This document shows, piece after piece, positions 42,722 through 52,173 of a DNA stretch of 64,000 nucleotides. Location of the stretch: assembly GCA_030431255.1 (NCBI GenBank), contig JAUIJL010000001.1:992001-1056000 (forward strand). The letters are read 5' to 3'. This DNA is from Thermoanaerobaculia bacterium. GTDB lineage: Bacteria; Acidobacteriota; Thermoanaerobaculia; Multivoradales; J023. A model generated the notes under the pieces. It had not been told where the DNA came from. It ran no database searches and was given only the letters and a program-made list of their open reading frames with translations. Each line of letters begins with the position of its first letter. Positions within the stretch are counted from its first letter, which is position 1. Both the position numbers and the translations under genes were made by a program.

Positions 42722-44590
42722 ATGCCGCCCCAGAGCCTTACCATGTCGACCCAGACCCCAGACCTGCAAACCCGCCGCTCCTACATGAGCTTCGACCCCG
42801 AGGCCCACGAGGCCTACCTCGTGCCCTTGATCGAGGATCTGATGTCCGCGCCTTCCCTAGACCGGGAAAGCTACCATCGGATCATCCGGCGGCATCCGAA
42901 GATGGGTGGGGGAGCATACTCCAAAAGCGAAATCATCCGCGCTTTCAGGCGATTCGCAGAACGCTTCGGTTGGACGGAGGAGCACGAATTCGTGGCGCGG
43001 ATTCGCATGAAACCGATCCGCACCCTCTCCGGGGTCGCGCCGGTCACGGTGCTCACCCAGCCGTATCCCTGCCCGGGCAAGTGCATTTTCTGCCCGAACG
43101 ACGTGCGCATGCCGAAAAGCTATCTGGCCCGGGAGCCGGGGGCGCAGAGGGCCGCTCAGCATCAATTCGATCCCTACGGCCAGACCTTGGGCCGATTGCT
43201 GACCTACCACCACAATGGCCACCGCGCCGACAAGGTGGAGATGATCATCTTGGGCGGCACTTGGTCGTTCTACCCCGAGGACTATCAGATTTGGTTCATT
43301 CGGCGTTGTTTTGACGCCATGAACGACTTCTCCCCAAAAAAGGCGGACGAGCTGCCGCCCGGGGTTTGCGGGGAATTCGACTTCGCGGCGATCGAAGGGG
43401 ATGTCGACGGCAATTCCATGGATCGCACCTACAATCAGATGGTTTCCGCTTATTTGGGCCAAGGCCTGGGCAAGGCCATGGTGGAGGGGGAGGCATCTTC
43501 GACCTGGCAGGAGCTTGAGGAAGCCCAGATTCGGAATGAGTCGGCGGATGCTCGCTGTGTAGGTCTGGTGATCGAGACCCGACCGGATCATATCGACGAG
43601 GCGGAAGTCGAGAGGGTGCGTCGGCTCGGTTGCACGAAGGTTCAGATCGGCTTCCAAAGTCTCGACGACCGGGTGCTCGAGGCCAACAAACGGGGGCACG
43701 ATGTGGCGGCTACCCGACGGGCCGTGCGCCTCTTGCGGCAAGCGGGTTTCAAGCTGCACGCCCATTGGATGCCGAATCTCTACGGCTCGGACCCGGAGAA
43801 CGACCTTCAGGATTACGATCGCCTTTTCGGCGACAAGGATTTTCGTCCCGACGAGCTCAAGATCTATCCATGTAGTCTGATCGAGACCGCGGAGCTGATG
43901 CAGAAATTCGTGGCGGGCGAGTGGCGACCTTATACGGAGGACGAGCTGCTCAAGGTGATCAGCGAGGCGATCCTCAAGACGCCGGAATACTGCCGCCTAA
44001 CCCGCATCGTCCGAGATATTCCGGGGGACGATATCGTCGACGGCAACAAGATCACCAACTTCCGCGAGGTGGTCGAGCGTCGTCTTCGGGAAATGGGCCG
44101 AGAGAGCCGCGATATTCGAGCCCGGGAGATCCGCGACGGAGCGGTGAATCCCGACGAGCTTCGGCTGGTCGAGACCCGTTACGCCTCCTCGATCGGCGAG
44201 GAGGTCTTCCTCCAATTCGTCACGTCCCGAGACAAAATCGTCGGTTTCTGCCGGTTGTCGTTGCCCGCCGGACCGGTATTTCTCGAAGAGGTCCGCAACA
44301 GCGCCATGATTCGAGAGGTTCACGTCTACGGTGGGATCGTCGCCTTCGGCGGCGTAGCCGGAGAGGAAGGGCGAGGCAAGTCTCAGCACTTGGGATTGGG
44401 CAGGCGTTTGGTGGAGGCCGCCGCGAGCTTGGCTGCGGAAAAAGGCTTCGAGAGCCTGGCCGTGATCTCCGCCATCGGCACCCGGGATTATTATCGAGGG
44501 CTAGGGTTCGCCGACGGTCGGCTCTACCAACATCGTCGGCTTTCCGGCCCCCTTTCGCCTGACTTTCAGGCTTCGGTCACGAAACCGTGA
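42722..44590 (+). CDS. elp3: Elp3-like tRNA U34 carboxymethyl-forming radical SAM/acetyltransferase
   Basis: 622 residues (ATG 42743 also possible). The radical SAM core has the cluster cysteines Cys117, Cys121 and Cys124 in PYPCPGKCIFCPND, preceded by IRTLSGVAPVTVLT. LGGTWSFYPEDYQIWFIRR follows, as in Elp3 proteins. The C-terminal GNAT domain (~520-600) contains HLGLGRRLVEAAASLAAEKG and VISAIGTRDYYRGLGF. Elp3 uses acetyl-CoA and SAM to make 5-carboxymethyluridine derivatives at wobble U34. Full-length compared with archaeal and eukaryotic relatives (about 520-560 aa core), without the other Elongator subunits nearby, which is normal for bacterial Elp3. Confidence 0.93.
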   Translation: MPPQSLTMSTQTPDLQTRRSYMSFDPEAHEAYLVPLIEDLMSAPSLDRESYHRIIRRHPKMGGGAYSKSEIIRAFRRFAERFGWTEEHEFVARIRMKPIRTLSGVAPVTVLTQPYPCPGKCIFCPNDVRMPKSYLAREPGAQRAAQHQFDPYGQTLGRLLTYHHNGHRADKVEMIILGGTWSFYPEDYQIWFIRRCFDAMNDFSPKKADELPPGVCGEFDFAAIEGDVDGNSMDRTYNQMVSAYLGQGLGKAMVEGEASSTWQELEEAQIRNESADARCVGLVIETRPDHIDEAEVERVRRLGCTKVQIGFQSLDDRVLEANKRGHDVAATRRAVRLLRQAGFKLHAHWMPNLYGSDPENDLQDYDRLFGDKDFRPDELKIYPCSLIETAELMQKFVAGEWRPYTEDELLKVISEAILKTPEYCRLTRIVRDIPGDDIVDGNKITNFREVVERRLREMGRESRDIRAREIRDGAVNPDELRLVETRYASSIGEEVFLQFVTSRDKIVGFCRLSLPAGPVFLEEVRNSAMIREVHVYGGIVAFGGVAGEEGRGKSQHLGLGRRLVEAAASLAAEKGFESLAVISAIGTRDYYRGLGFADGRLYQHRRLSGPLSPDFQASVTKP

Positions 44591-44697
44591 TTCGTCAATG
44601 GGCCCTTCGACGAGATGGCATAATCCGTCGTCTTTGCGACCGTCCGCAGGCGGAACGCCGGCGGATCCGGAATTTGCGCGAGCTATAAGGAGCTTCT

Positions 44698-46341
44698 GTG
44701 CGACAAGTGGGAATCTATGGTTGGGGTCTGGTGGCACCCCGTTCGCCGAATATCGACGTCTTTGCCGACCGTCTGAACGCGGCCGATTCTTGGCTCGGTC
44801 CTTTCGACGGCTTTGGACCGGATAATTTCCTGGTAGGGCGGCCCGACTTCGATTTTTCGGTCTACCGGGAATGGGTGGTCCAGCGATTCAAGCCCAATCG
44901 CTTTTCCCAGCTCGAGAGCAAAATGGGGCAGCCGATTCAATACGCCATCGGCAGCTTCATTCAGGCCCTAGGACAGAATCCGGGGTTAGAAGACGAGCTG
45001 CGCGAGCTCGGCACCCGCGCCCACGTCTATGTGGGCACCGGCCTTGGCGATCTCGATGTGCAATACCAGCAATCCTTGGGCCTTTACCGCGCCCAGCGAC
45101 GCTGGAATCGCTTTTGGGCGCGGGCCGAAAACAACTCGGCCCGGAGCGCTCACGAAGGCGGCCGGCAGTTGGGACCCGAGCAGCTTCACGGAGCGCCGCC
45201 GCTGGAAGTCGCCGCGATCCCCACATCTCCCCATGGTGCCCACGAAGACGAACGGGACGAGCTGGAAGATGTTTGGTGGGAATTCTGGGCGCTGCACAGC
45301 CCTGAGCTACGGCAATTTTTAGCGGAGCAGCGCGAGATCGAAGGGGTGGCTGTCGAAGGGGACGTGGAGTCCGGCAAGTTGTCGGCGATCAAGGAAAAGC
45401 AACGCCGTCTCCGGCGTCTGGAAAAGAAATGGGGCGTTCCGCAACCTCCCTGGCAAGCGGTTTCCTCTAATCTGCTGTGGAATATCGACAATATTGCCGC
45501 GGCCCAAATTTCCATGCTGGGCCACATCACGGGAGCAACTCTGGCCGTGGGAGCGGCCTGCTCGACCTTCGGCGTGACCCTAAAGATGGCGATCGATGCC
45601 ATCCGCAGGGACGAAGCCGACGCGGTGGTGATCGGCGCCACGGATCCGGCGCCCCACCCCCTGACCGTCGGCGGCTTTTACAACGCACGGGTCATATCCG
45701 CCGACGCCCAGCTGTCGAAGCCGCTGACCCAGCTGCGCGGCACCCACATTGCGGGTGGCGCCGTGGTGTGGATCGTCGGAGCGCGAGAGGTGCTCGAAAG
45801 CAAAGGCTTCAAACCCTTGGGCATGGAACCCTTGGCGGTTGGCGTCACCTCCGACGCGGACCACATCATCACCCCGTCGAAAGAAGGGCCCACCGCCGCC
45901 ATGCACATCGCATTTGGCGAAGCCGATGTCGATCCGGCGTCGGTCCGCTCTTGGGATCTCCATGCCACCGCCACTCCCGGTGATTTCAACGAGGTCGAGA
46001 TGGTGCGTTCGGAAATGCCCGAGTCCTTGCTGGTGTCCGCTCGCAAGGGCACCTTTGGCCACGGCATGTCCGCCGGAGGAGGCTGGGAGCTCACCGCTCA
46101 ATACCTCGGCTACGAGCGTGGGCAGCTGTTCCCGACTCCTCTCAACGAAAACGAGCTCAACTCCCAAATCGCCGAGGTGCACCAGCAATTCGTCTACAAC
46201 CGGCCGTGCACCGCGCCCGCGGGTCCCGTGGGAAAGCTGAGCATGGGAGTGGGCGGAATCAATGCCTGTGTGGTGTCGAAACCTTTGGGTGATCGAGATT
46301 CGGACGGAAAAGACCCGAATGGGGAAGACGACCGCAGCTGA
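44698..46341 (+). CDS. Beta-ketoacyl synthase-family protein
   Basis: 547 residues from GTG 44698, with AAGGAG (44687-44692) five bases upstream. The condensing-enzyme triad is present: Cys288 in VGAACSTFG, His422 in DLHATATPGDFNEVE and His455 in KGTFGHGMSAGG, with the closing GVGGINACVV. It is longer than FabF (~410 aa) because of a ~150-residue insertion (about 125-265) rich in charged residues. It probably elongates acyl chains attached to a carrier protein, but no carrier or tailoring gene is adjacent, so its pathway is unknown. The next gene starts inside its 3' end. Confidence 0.82.
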   Translation: MRQVGIYGWGLVAPRSPNIDVFADRLNAADSWLGPFDGFGPDNFLVGRPDFDFSVYREWVVQRFKPNRFSQLESKMGQPIQYAIGSFIQALGQNPGLEDELRELGTRAHVYVGTGLGDLDVQYQQSLGLYRAQRRWNRFWARAENNSARSAHEGGRQLGPEQLHGAPPLEVAAIPTSPHGAHEDERDELEDVWWEFWALHSPELRQFLAEQREIEGVAVEGDVESGKLSAIKEKQRRLRRLEKKWGVPQPPWQAVSSNLLWNIDNIAAAQISMLGHITGATLAVGAACSTFGVTLKMAIDAIRRDEADAVVIGATDPAPHPLTVGGFYNARVISADAQLSKPLTQLRGTHIAGGAVVWIVGAREVLESKGFKPLGMEPLAVGVTSDADHIITPSKEGPTAAMHIAFGEADVDPASVRSWDLHATATPGDFNEVEMVRSEMPESLLVSARKGTFGHGMSAGGGWELTAQYLGYERGQLFPTPLNENELNSQIAEVHQQFVYNRPCTAPAGPVGKLSMGVGGINACVVSKPLGDRDSDGKDPNGEDDRS

Positions 46342-47773
46342 GCCCATCTCTACCTACCGATTCTCTGCTCGGGATGCCCGCAACGTGCTGCTCGCGCGGG
46401 TGATCGAAACAGAGGATCGGGAGGGCGCGTTGCTGCCCGTTCAGTGGCGAAGGAACGCTACCCGTGAGGCGGTCTCCGAGCATCAGCGGGCCGATAAATG
46501 GCTGCCCGCGCGGGGCGCCGCTTTGGTCGAGCGCTTGCACAAGACCCAACCCGGCCTTGCCCGCCGGTTGCGGAGCAGGGAGCTACCGCTCCGCTGGCTG
46601 CCCGCGCTGCTCATTCCCGCCTTCGGATTCGGTCTGGCCACCAACGCCCTCGGTCCGGATCGAGCGGTCAACATCCTGGCACCGCCGCTGCTCGGTCTGC
46701 TGATTTGGAATCTGGCCATCTATCTATGGCTGGGAATCCAACTTCTTCTGCCCAAAAAACAACACCGAGACAGCCCGCCTTGGCAACGCTTCTCACCGCT
46801 GGTCCGGAGCACGGAGGCCCAAAGCGGCTCGGATTTGGAAGGTCGAATCCAACAGAGCTTTGTCGCCGCATGGCTGCCGGTCTGTCGGCCCGCGGTCGGC
46901 CACGGGATCCGAGCGGCTTTTCATCTCGCGGCCCTGGCGGCGGTCCTCGGAGTGATCGTCGGCATGTATGCCAGGGGCATCGCTTTCGAATATCGAGCCA
47001 CCTGGGAGAGCACGTTCCTGAGCGCCGAATTCGTTGATGCCTGGCTGGGTCGTCTTTTGGCGCCTGCCATGGCGGCGCTCGGATTGGATCTGCCGTCCGC
47101 GAGCTCCCTCGCCGCTCCGGCCTCTGGGCCCGCGGCCCCTTGGATCCATGCCTGGGCCTTCATCGCCGCCCTCGGGGTCGGCATTCCACGTCTCTTGCTG
47201 GCGGGCTGGGATTTGCTGCGCTTTCAAATCTGGCGTCGCCGTGTGGCGATCGATCTGCCGGACAGTTATCTCCGACGTCTGCAGGCTTCGGTGGAAACCC
47301 GGGAGGAGAAAGTCCAAATCCTGCTCTACAGCTATCGCCCAACGGAAAAAACGCTGACGACCCTGCGCAGCATGCTCTTGGATTTGGTGGGCGCCAAGGC
47401 GCAAATCCATACGGCGCCGAATCTGAGCTACGGCGATCCGTTGCCCGGAGACGGCGGAGCGGGAGTGCGGGTCGCGGTCTTCAGTGCCGGGCAAACGCCC
47501 GAGCTCGAGGTTCACGGCGAGTGGCTGGAGGATCTCAAAGATCAGCGGGTCGACGGCCAATCCCTGTTGGTGGTGATCGACGAGGGGCCCTTCAAGAAAC
47601 GCCTGGTGGACGACTCCGGTAGCCGCGTGGATTCCCGAAGGCGTGCGTGGCAGAGGGTTCTGGACCACGTCGAGCTGCCCGGAGCGTTTGTCGAGCTGGA
47701 TCCATCCGAGGCGATGAGCCTCCACCTGGAGCACGCCGCTGAGGCGCTTTGGCCCGGCCGAGGGAAATCATGA
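46319..47773 (+). CDS. DUF2868 family membrane protein
   Basis: 484 residues from ATG 46319, overlapping the ketosynthase gene by 23 bp; the open frame extends upstream to 46262 but only within the previous gene. Four hydrophobic helices or hairpins lie around residues 90-110, 115-140, 200-220 and 275-300, with a soluble C-terminal half (VQILLYSYRPTEKTLTTLRS, LVVIDEGPF). The layout and the adjacent GTPase with a DUF3482-type C-terminus match the known DUF2868-DUF3482 gene pair of Gram-negative bacteria. Function is unknown; a membrane partner for the GTPase is likely. Coupled to the next gene by ATGA. Confidence 0.72.
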   Translation: MGKTTAAEPISTYRFSARDARNVLLARVIETEDREGALLPVQWRRNATREAVSEHQRADKWLPARGAALVERLHKTQPGLARRLRSRELPLRWLPALLIPAFGFGLATNALGPDRAVNILAPPLLGLLIWNLAIYLWLGIQLLLPKKQHRDSPPWQRFSPLVRSTEAQSGSDLEGRIQQSFVAAWLPVCRPAVGHGIRAAFHLAALAAVLGVIVGMYARGIAFEYRATWESTFLSAEFVDAWLGRLLAPAMAALGLDLPSASSLAAPASGPAAPWIHAWAFIAALGVGIPRLLLAGWDLLRFQIWRRRVAIDLPDSYLRRLQASVETREEKVQILLYSYRPTEKTLTTLRSMLLDLVGAKAQIHTAPNLSYGDPLPGDGGAGVRVAVFSAGQTPELEVHGEWLEDLKDQRVDGQSLLVVIDEGPFKKRLVDDSGSRVDSRRRAWQRVLDHVELPGAFVELDPSEAMSLHLEHAAEALWPGRGKS

Positions 47774-49311
47774 ATCAGGACGAAACACGGGCGGTGGATC
47801 CTTCGGTGGGTCAGACGGGCGGCAGCGGCGAGGGTTTGGAAGCCGAGACCACGGCTCGCATCGACATCACCCTCAGCTTGGTCTCCCACACCAACGTCGG
47901 CAAGACCAGCCTGGCGCGGACCCTTTTGCGTAGGGACGTCGGTTTGGTGCTGGATCAGGCCCACGTCACCGACCAAGCCGAGATTTTTGAGCTGATCCGG
48001 ATCGACGACGGCCCCCGTCTGCTCTTGGCGGACACCCCCGGTTTCGGGGACTCGAGTCGGCTGCTCAAACGTTTGCGCCACTCGGATCGACCGGTTTGGT
48101 GGTTTCTGCAACAGACCTGGGACCGCTACACCGATCGACCGTTTTGGTGCTCCCAACAGGCGACGCTCAACGTTCGAGATCAGGCGGACCTCGTGCTGTA
48201 TTTGGTCAATGCCACGGAAGAGCCCGACGAGGCGGGATATGTGGATCACGAGCTCGAGCTGTTGGACTGGCTCGGGGTGCCGGTGTGGATTCTGCTCAAC
48301 CAAACGGGTGACACCAGCTTCCAGAATCGTCCCCTGGCTCCGCGCATCGAGCGCTGGCAAGAGCACACCCGGCGTTTCCAGATGGTGCGTGGTGTGGGCG
48401 CCCTCGATGCCTACAACCGTTGTTGGGTGGAAGAGGACCACCTGCTTCGGGACCTCGAGCCGCTCTTGCCGGAGCCGCTGCAGGTGCCGATGGCCGAGCT
48501 TCGGAAGGCTTGGAACGCGCGAAATCTGGAGACCATGGATCGCTGTGTGGACGCCATGGCCGGCTATTTGGCCGCCGCGGCCCTTGATCGAGAGACCTTG
48601 GCCAGTCGTCGGCCGAGCAGAGTGGAGAAAGAGGCGGCTATGGGCGCGCTCGGCCGTCGGGTCAGTGACGCCGGCGAAGATCTCATGACCGAGCTTCTGG
48701 CCCGTCACCAGCTGGAAGGCAGTGTCGCCGCCGAAATCGACAAACAGCTCGACGCCTTTGCGGTGGAGGACGAAGACCTTCTCGACACCGAGCGGGGAGC
48801 CCTTTTAGGCGGCATGGTTTCCGGCGCCGTCGGCGGCCTAGCGGCGGATTTGATGGCCGGTGGCCTGACCTTCGGCGGCGGCATGCTGGCGGGGGCGATT
48901 CTCGGCGCCGTCGGGGGCGCCGGTTTGGCCCGCGGATACCAGATGGTCAAGGGCGACAAGTTGCCGTCCGTGGCTTGGTCGCAAACCTTCCTCGATTCCC
49001 TGGCGGCCCAAACCATGTTGCGCTATCTGGCCGTCGCCCACTTCGGCCGCGGGCGGGGAGAGTTCCGCGACCAAGAGGCTTCGCGGCGCTGGTTGGACGC
49101 CGTGACCTCCGAGCTCAAGAGCCGCCACTCCGAATGGCAAAGCGCCTGGCAGAGCTTGACCCGACATCGAGACGCGCTGACCCCCGAAATCGCGGCTCGC
49201 CGACTGCGACCTCTGGTCGACCGCAACATACGGTCGATTCTGCTCAAGGGTTATCCGAGAGCCGACCAGCTCCTGGCTTCACCCGGCCTAACCCAAGGTG
49301 AGTCGAGCTAG
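47770..49311 (+). CDS. GTPase with DUF3482 domain
   Basis: 513 residues from ATG 47770, whose ATGA overlaps the upstream stop. The G domain (~30-220) has a P-loop SHTNVGKTS lacking the usual first glycine, G3 DTPGFGDS, and NQTGD in the G4 position. This is the DUF3482 pattern. The C-terminal half contains a glycine-rich hydrophobic stretch (~355-400, GGMVSGAVGGLAADLMAGG, then GGMLAGAILGAVGGAGLA) that may insert in or lie on a membrane. It probably works with the DUF2868 protein. Role unknown. Confidence 0.82.
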   Translation: MNQDETRAVDPSVGQTGGSGEGLEAETTARIDITLSLVSHTNVGKTSLARTLLRRDVGLVLDQAHVTDQAEIFELIRIDDGPRLLLADTPGFGDSSRLLKRLRHSDRPVWWFLQQTWDRYTDRPFWCSQQATLNVRDQADLVLYLVNATEEPDEAGYVDHELELLDWLGVPVWILLNQTGDTSFQNRPLAPRIERWQEHTRRFQMVRGVGALDAYNRCWVEEDHLLRDLEPLLPEPLQVPMAELRKAWNARNLETMDRCVDAMAGYLAAAALDRETLASRRPSRVEKEAAMGALGRRVSDAGEDLMTELLARHQLEGSVAAEIDKQLDAFAVEDEDLLDTERGALLGGMVSGAVGGLAADLMAGGLTFGGGMLAGAILGAVGGAGLARGYQMVKGDKLPSVAWSQTFLDSLAAQTMLRYLAVAHFGRGRGEFRDQEASRRWLDAVTSELKSRHSEWQSAWQSLTRHRDALTPEIAARRLRPLVDRNIRSILLKGYPRADQLLASPGLTQGESS

Positions 49312-49458
49312 GGGCACCATGCTACGATCGGCGTCGCTGAAGGTAGGTAGAGCTCATTTGAGCTGAGCCTGTCCCGGCCGAGCCCACCTTCACCACCACA
49401 CCACTTCTGGGCCTTTCGAGTCCAAAACCACGGCAAATGACCGAGAAACGCATTGCTC

Positions 49459-50829
49459 ATGCGAGTGTTCTTCACCAATCTGGGTTGCAAGCTGAATCAA
49501 GCGGAAGTCGATCGCCTGTCGAGACAATTCCTCGCGGCCGGGCACACCCTCGCCTCGAACCTGGCCGATGCCGAGCTGCATGTCGTGAATTCGTGCACGG
49601 TCACCCATTTGGCCGCCCGCGACTCCAGAAAAACCGCCCGTCGCGGTCATCGGCTGAACGCGGACATGAAAACCGTGCTCACGGGGTGTTATGCCACCGA
49701 AGCTCCCGGTGAAGCCGCTGGGCTCGAAGGTGTCGACCTGCTGGTGACCAACGACGCCAAAGATGACTTGCTGACAAGAGTCCACGAGGCCTTCCCTGAC
49801 CGAGTGCCCGGGTCGACGTCCGCGGAGAAGTCCTTGGACATCCCCTACGTACCCCTCGACTTCGGCCTGTCTCGGGCCTTGGTGAAGGTGGAAGACGGCT
49901 GCAATATGCGCTGCTCTTTCTGCATCATCCCCAGCACCCGCGGGCGTCAGCGCAGCCGCGCCGTGGAGGAGGTGGTCGACGAGGTGGAGGCCCTCGCCCA
50001 GGGTGGATATCGGGAAGTGGTCATCACCGGTGTGCAAATCTCCGAATACGACCACGACGGTCGACGGCTCTTCGATTTGGTCCATGCGGTGCTGGAACGT
50101 ACCACGGTGCCGAGATTGCGCCTGACCTCCATCGCGCCGTGGAAATTCGACGATCGTTTATTGGAGCTTTGGCAAGATCCGCGGCTTTGCCGTCACATCC
50201 ACATGTCCCTGCAAAGCGGCTGCTCCGCAACCCTCAAGCGCATGCGGCGCCCCTATTCAGCCGATCAATATCGGGCTTTGGTGGAGAAGATTCGCTCCCA
50301 CATTCCAGGCCTGGCCTTGACCACCGACGTGATCGTCGGTTTTCCAGGTGAAAGCGACCACGAATTCGCCGAGAGCCTGGAATTCGTTCGCGAGATGGCC
50401 TTTGCCCGACCCCACATCTTCACCTTCTCACCCCGCAAAGGGACCCACGCCGAGACCTTACCGGACCACGTGCAGCACCAGACCAAAAAAGAGCGCACGG
50501 CGATCATGCGCGAGCTGGCGACGGAGAGTGAGCGGGCATTTTGGCGGAGCCGGCTCGGCGAAAACGTCTGCGTGATTTGGGAGGAGCGGCGAGGCGACCA
50601 TTGGACGGGCCTTACCGACCACTACATCCGGGTCTTCGCTCCGGTGGACGGTTCCACGGAATCGTTGGTGGAGGGCGAGCTGGCCGCCTGCACCCTGGAC
50701 TCTCTGCGAGAGGACGGGGTTTCGGCCACGCCGGTCCACGACTCGGATCCGGAGCTTAGGGAATTGAGCGCGATCCGCGCGGACCTTTCCGCCTCACAGC
50801 CCACCTCGTCCCTCAGGATCCTGCCCTGA
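49459..50829 (+). CDS. mtaB: tRNA t6A37 methylthiotransferase MtaB
   Basis: 456 residues from ATG 49459. The N-terminal UPF0004 domain carries the auxiliary cluster cysteines in LGCKLNQAE, NSCTVTHLA and TGCYAT. The radical SAM cysteines are in EDGCNMRCSFCIIPSTRGR. Further family signatures are IHMSLQSGC, MRRPYS and DVIVGFPGE. The C-terminal ~65 residues form a TRAM-like RNA-binding module. The LGCKLNQAE start and the gap lengths point to MtaB (ms2t6A37), not MiaB or RimO. The enzyme inserts sulfur at C2 of t6A37 in tRNAs reading ANN codons. It appears monocistronic. Confidence 0.9.
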   Translation: MRVFFTNLGCKLNQAEVDRLSRQFLAAGHTLASNLADAELHVVNSCTVTHLAARDSRKTARRGHRLNADMKTVLTGCYATEAPGEAAGLEGVDLLVTNDAKDDLLTRVHEAFPDRVPGSTSAEKSLDIPYVPLDFGLSRALVKVEDGCNMRCSFCIIPSTRGRQRSRAVEEVVDEVEALAQGGYREVVITGVQISEYDHDGRRLFDLVHAVLERTTVPRLRLTSIAPWKFDDRLLELWQDPRLCRHIHMSLQSGCSATLKRMRRPYSADQYRALVEKIRSHIPGLALTTDVIVGFPGESDHEFAESLEFVREMAFARPHIFTFSPRKGTHAETLPDHVQHQTKKERTAIMRELATESERAFWRSRLGENVCVIWEERRGDHWTGLTDHYIRVFAPVDGSTESLVEGELAACTLDSLREDGVSATPVHDSDPELRELSAIRADLSASQPTSSLRILP

Positions 50830-50848
50830 GACTGCCGGACGGCGTGAA

Positions 50849-51691
50849 TCAGACGTAGGCCTCGTCGGGAAAGGCCAATCCTAGGGTGGATTTCAGGCTG
50901 GCGGAAATCGCCGATTGGAGCTCGGGATCCTGAACCCTGCGATCTTCCTTAAAACGTAGGGTCGTGATGCCGTTGCGCTTCAACAGATCCGTATCCACCC
51001 GAATGAAGACCCGATAGATGTCCAATTGCCCGCTGCTGAGATCCGGAGCGCGGTCCATGATGTAGCTCATCAAGGCTCGCAAGCTCAAGGTCTTGACCTG
51101 AGGCGCAGGGGTATCTGGACCGGCGGTCGAGGGCGCCTCGGTGTCCGGCTTCGCCTCCTTGCGGCCTCGGGGAGAAGGGGAGGAAAGGGGCCTGAAGGCC
51201 ATGATCTCCTCACGGCTCATGGTCGGAACCGCTCGGGTGACCGTGGGGTCGAAGTCGGGATCATCTTCCGATTCAAGGCTGAGGCTATTCTGCTCCACGG
51301 TCTTCGAAGCCGAAGCTTCAGCAGGGGCCGATGCCGGGGCGACCACGGCGGTGGACTCCGAGGTCTCCCGCCGCCAAGCCGCTCCGGAGCGCAAGAATTC
51401 CTGGAGATTTTTGGGCTCGGAATCGTCGCTGGTGGCCGCGGCTCGGAGGTACTCCGAATAGGTCAGCTCCCGTTCCCGCAACAATCCGCGATCCAAGAGT
51501 CGGCCAAAAGCGGCATCCCGAGCGTCTTTGGGTAGGCCTAGGAGCTCACCGATCTGAGCCACCGTGTGGCGGCCGGTCACCGAGAAGAGGACTCCCCATT
51601 CCAGGCTGCGCATGCGCAAGCTCTCCGGCAAGTCGCCCAAGCTTTGGGACACCTCATAAACCGCGCTCTGACGAATAGCTCCGGTGCTCAT
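50849..51691 (-). CDS. Unknown protein of the CheA-like operon
   Basis: 280 residues, not recognised. The N-terminal ~85 residues look like a winged-helix fold (LEWGVLFSVTGRHTVAQIGE, LLGLPKDARDAAFGRLLDRG, LLRERELTYSEYL), as in DUF4388-type regulators. A disordered Ser/Pro/Glu region follows (~90-205), then a C-terminal ~75-residue helical-beta part (LSLRALMSYIMDRAPDLSSG, YRVFIRVDTDLLKRNGI). No signal peptide. Overlaps the CheX-like gene by 4 nt, so is a probable partner of that signalling chain. Convergent with mtaB, with 19 bp between stops. Confidence 0.6.
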   Translation of the reverse strand: MSTGAIRQSAVYEVSQSLGDLPESLRMRSLEWGVLFSVTGRHTVAQIGELLGLPKDARDAAFGRLLDRGLLRERELTYSEYLRAAATSDDSEPKNLQEFLRSGAAWRRETSESTAVVAPASAPAEASASKTVEQNSLSLESEDDPDFDPTVTRAVPTMSREEIMAFRPLSSPSPRGRKEAKPDTEAPSTAGPDTPAPQVKTLSLRALMSYIMDRAPDLSSGQLDIYRVFIRVDTDLLKRNGITTLRFKEDRRVQDPELQSAISASLKSTLGLAFPDEAYV

Positions 51692-52152
51692 GCTCGCCTC
51701 TCGGAGGGTTGAGTTAAGCCGACCACCAACAGGGATTCGGAATCCCGCCAGCGGATCGGCATGACGAAGGTCGATTCAGGAAGCTCCAAACCGTTGACCA
51801 TGCCTCGAGACAAGGAATGGGGCACGGAAATCTCCCAATGCCCCCCGAAAGCCTGGCTCGCGTTGCCCGCCAGCACATTCGACAGCTCCCGACACATATC
51901 CAGAAGTGTGCGCTCACTCACTTCCGGTTCTCCGTTGATGCCCAATAGCTCTTCGAGCATCGGGGTGGGGGATGTCAGGTATAGGCAGCCGTCGTATTCC
52001 CCCCGGATCTCGACCCAGCTGGTGTAGTCCAGAACTCGGGCCTCCCCGAATTGCAAGTAGGGCTCTCCCAGGGCCGGCTCGTCATCGGGAGCCAGCTTAG
52101 AAAAATAGTCGAGGGTAATTTGCTTAAAAAGGCGGAGCTGGTCGGCTTCCAT
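51688..52152 (-). CDS. CheX-like chemotaxis phosphatase
   Basis: 154 residues of the CheC/CheX/FliY phosphatase fold. The recognised pattern is LDMCRELSNVLAGNASQAFG, where the E-x2-N spacing gives the active-site Glu and Asn, followed by a beta region (HWEISVPHSL, STFVMPIRWRD). These proteins dephosphorylate CheY-P. The CheY-like protein encoded upstream in the same operon is the natural substrate. Cytoplasmic. Confidence 0.75.
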   Translation of the reverse strand: MEADQLRLFKQITLDYFSKLAPDDEPALGEPYLQFGEARVLDYTSWVEIRGEYDGCLYLTSPTPMLEELLGINGEPEVSERTLLDMCRELSNVLAGNASQAFGGHWEISVPHSLSRGMVNGLELPESTFVMPIRWRDSESLLVVGLTQPSERRA

Positions 52153-52173
52153 CAGCGGGTCTCCCAGACGGCT

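Noticed and set aside
49351-49364. Palindrome AGCTCATTTGAGCT before mtaB
   Set aside because: Only 6-bp arms with no phasing, T-run or promoter relation; may be chance.
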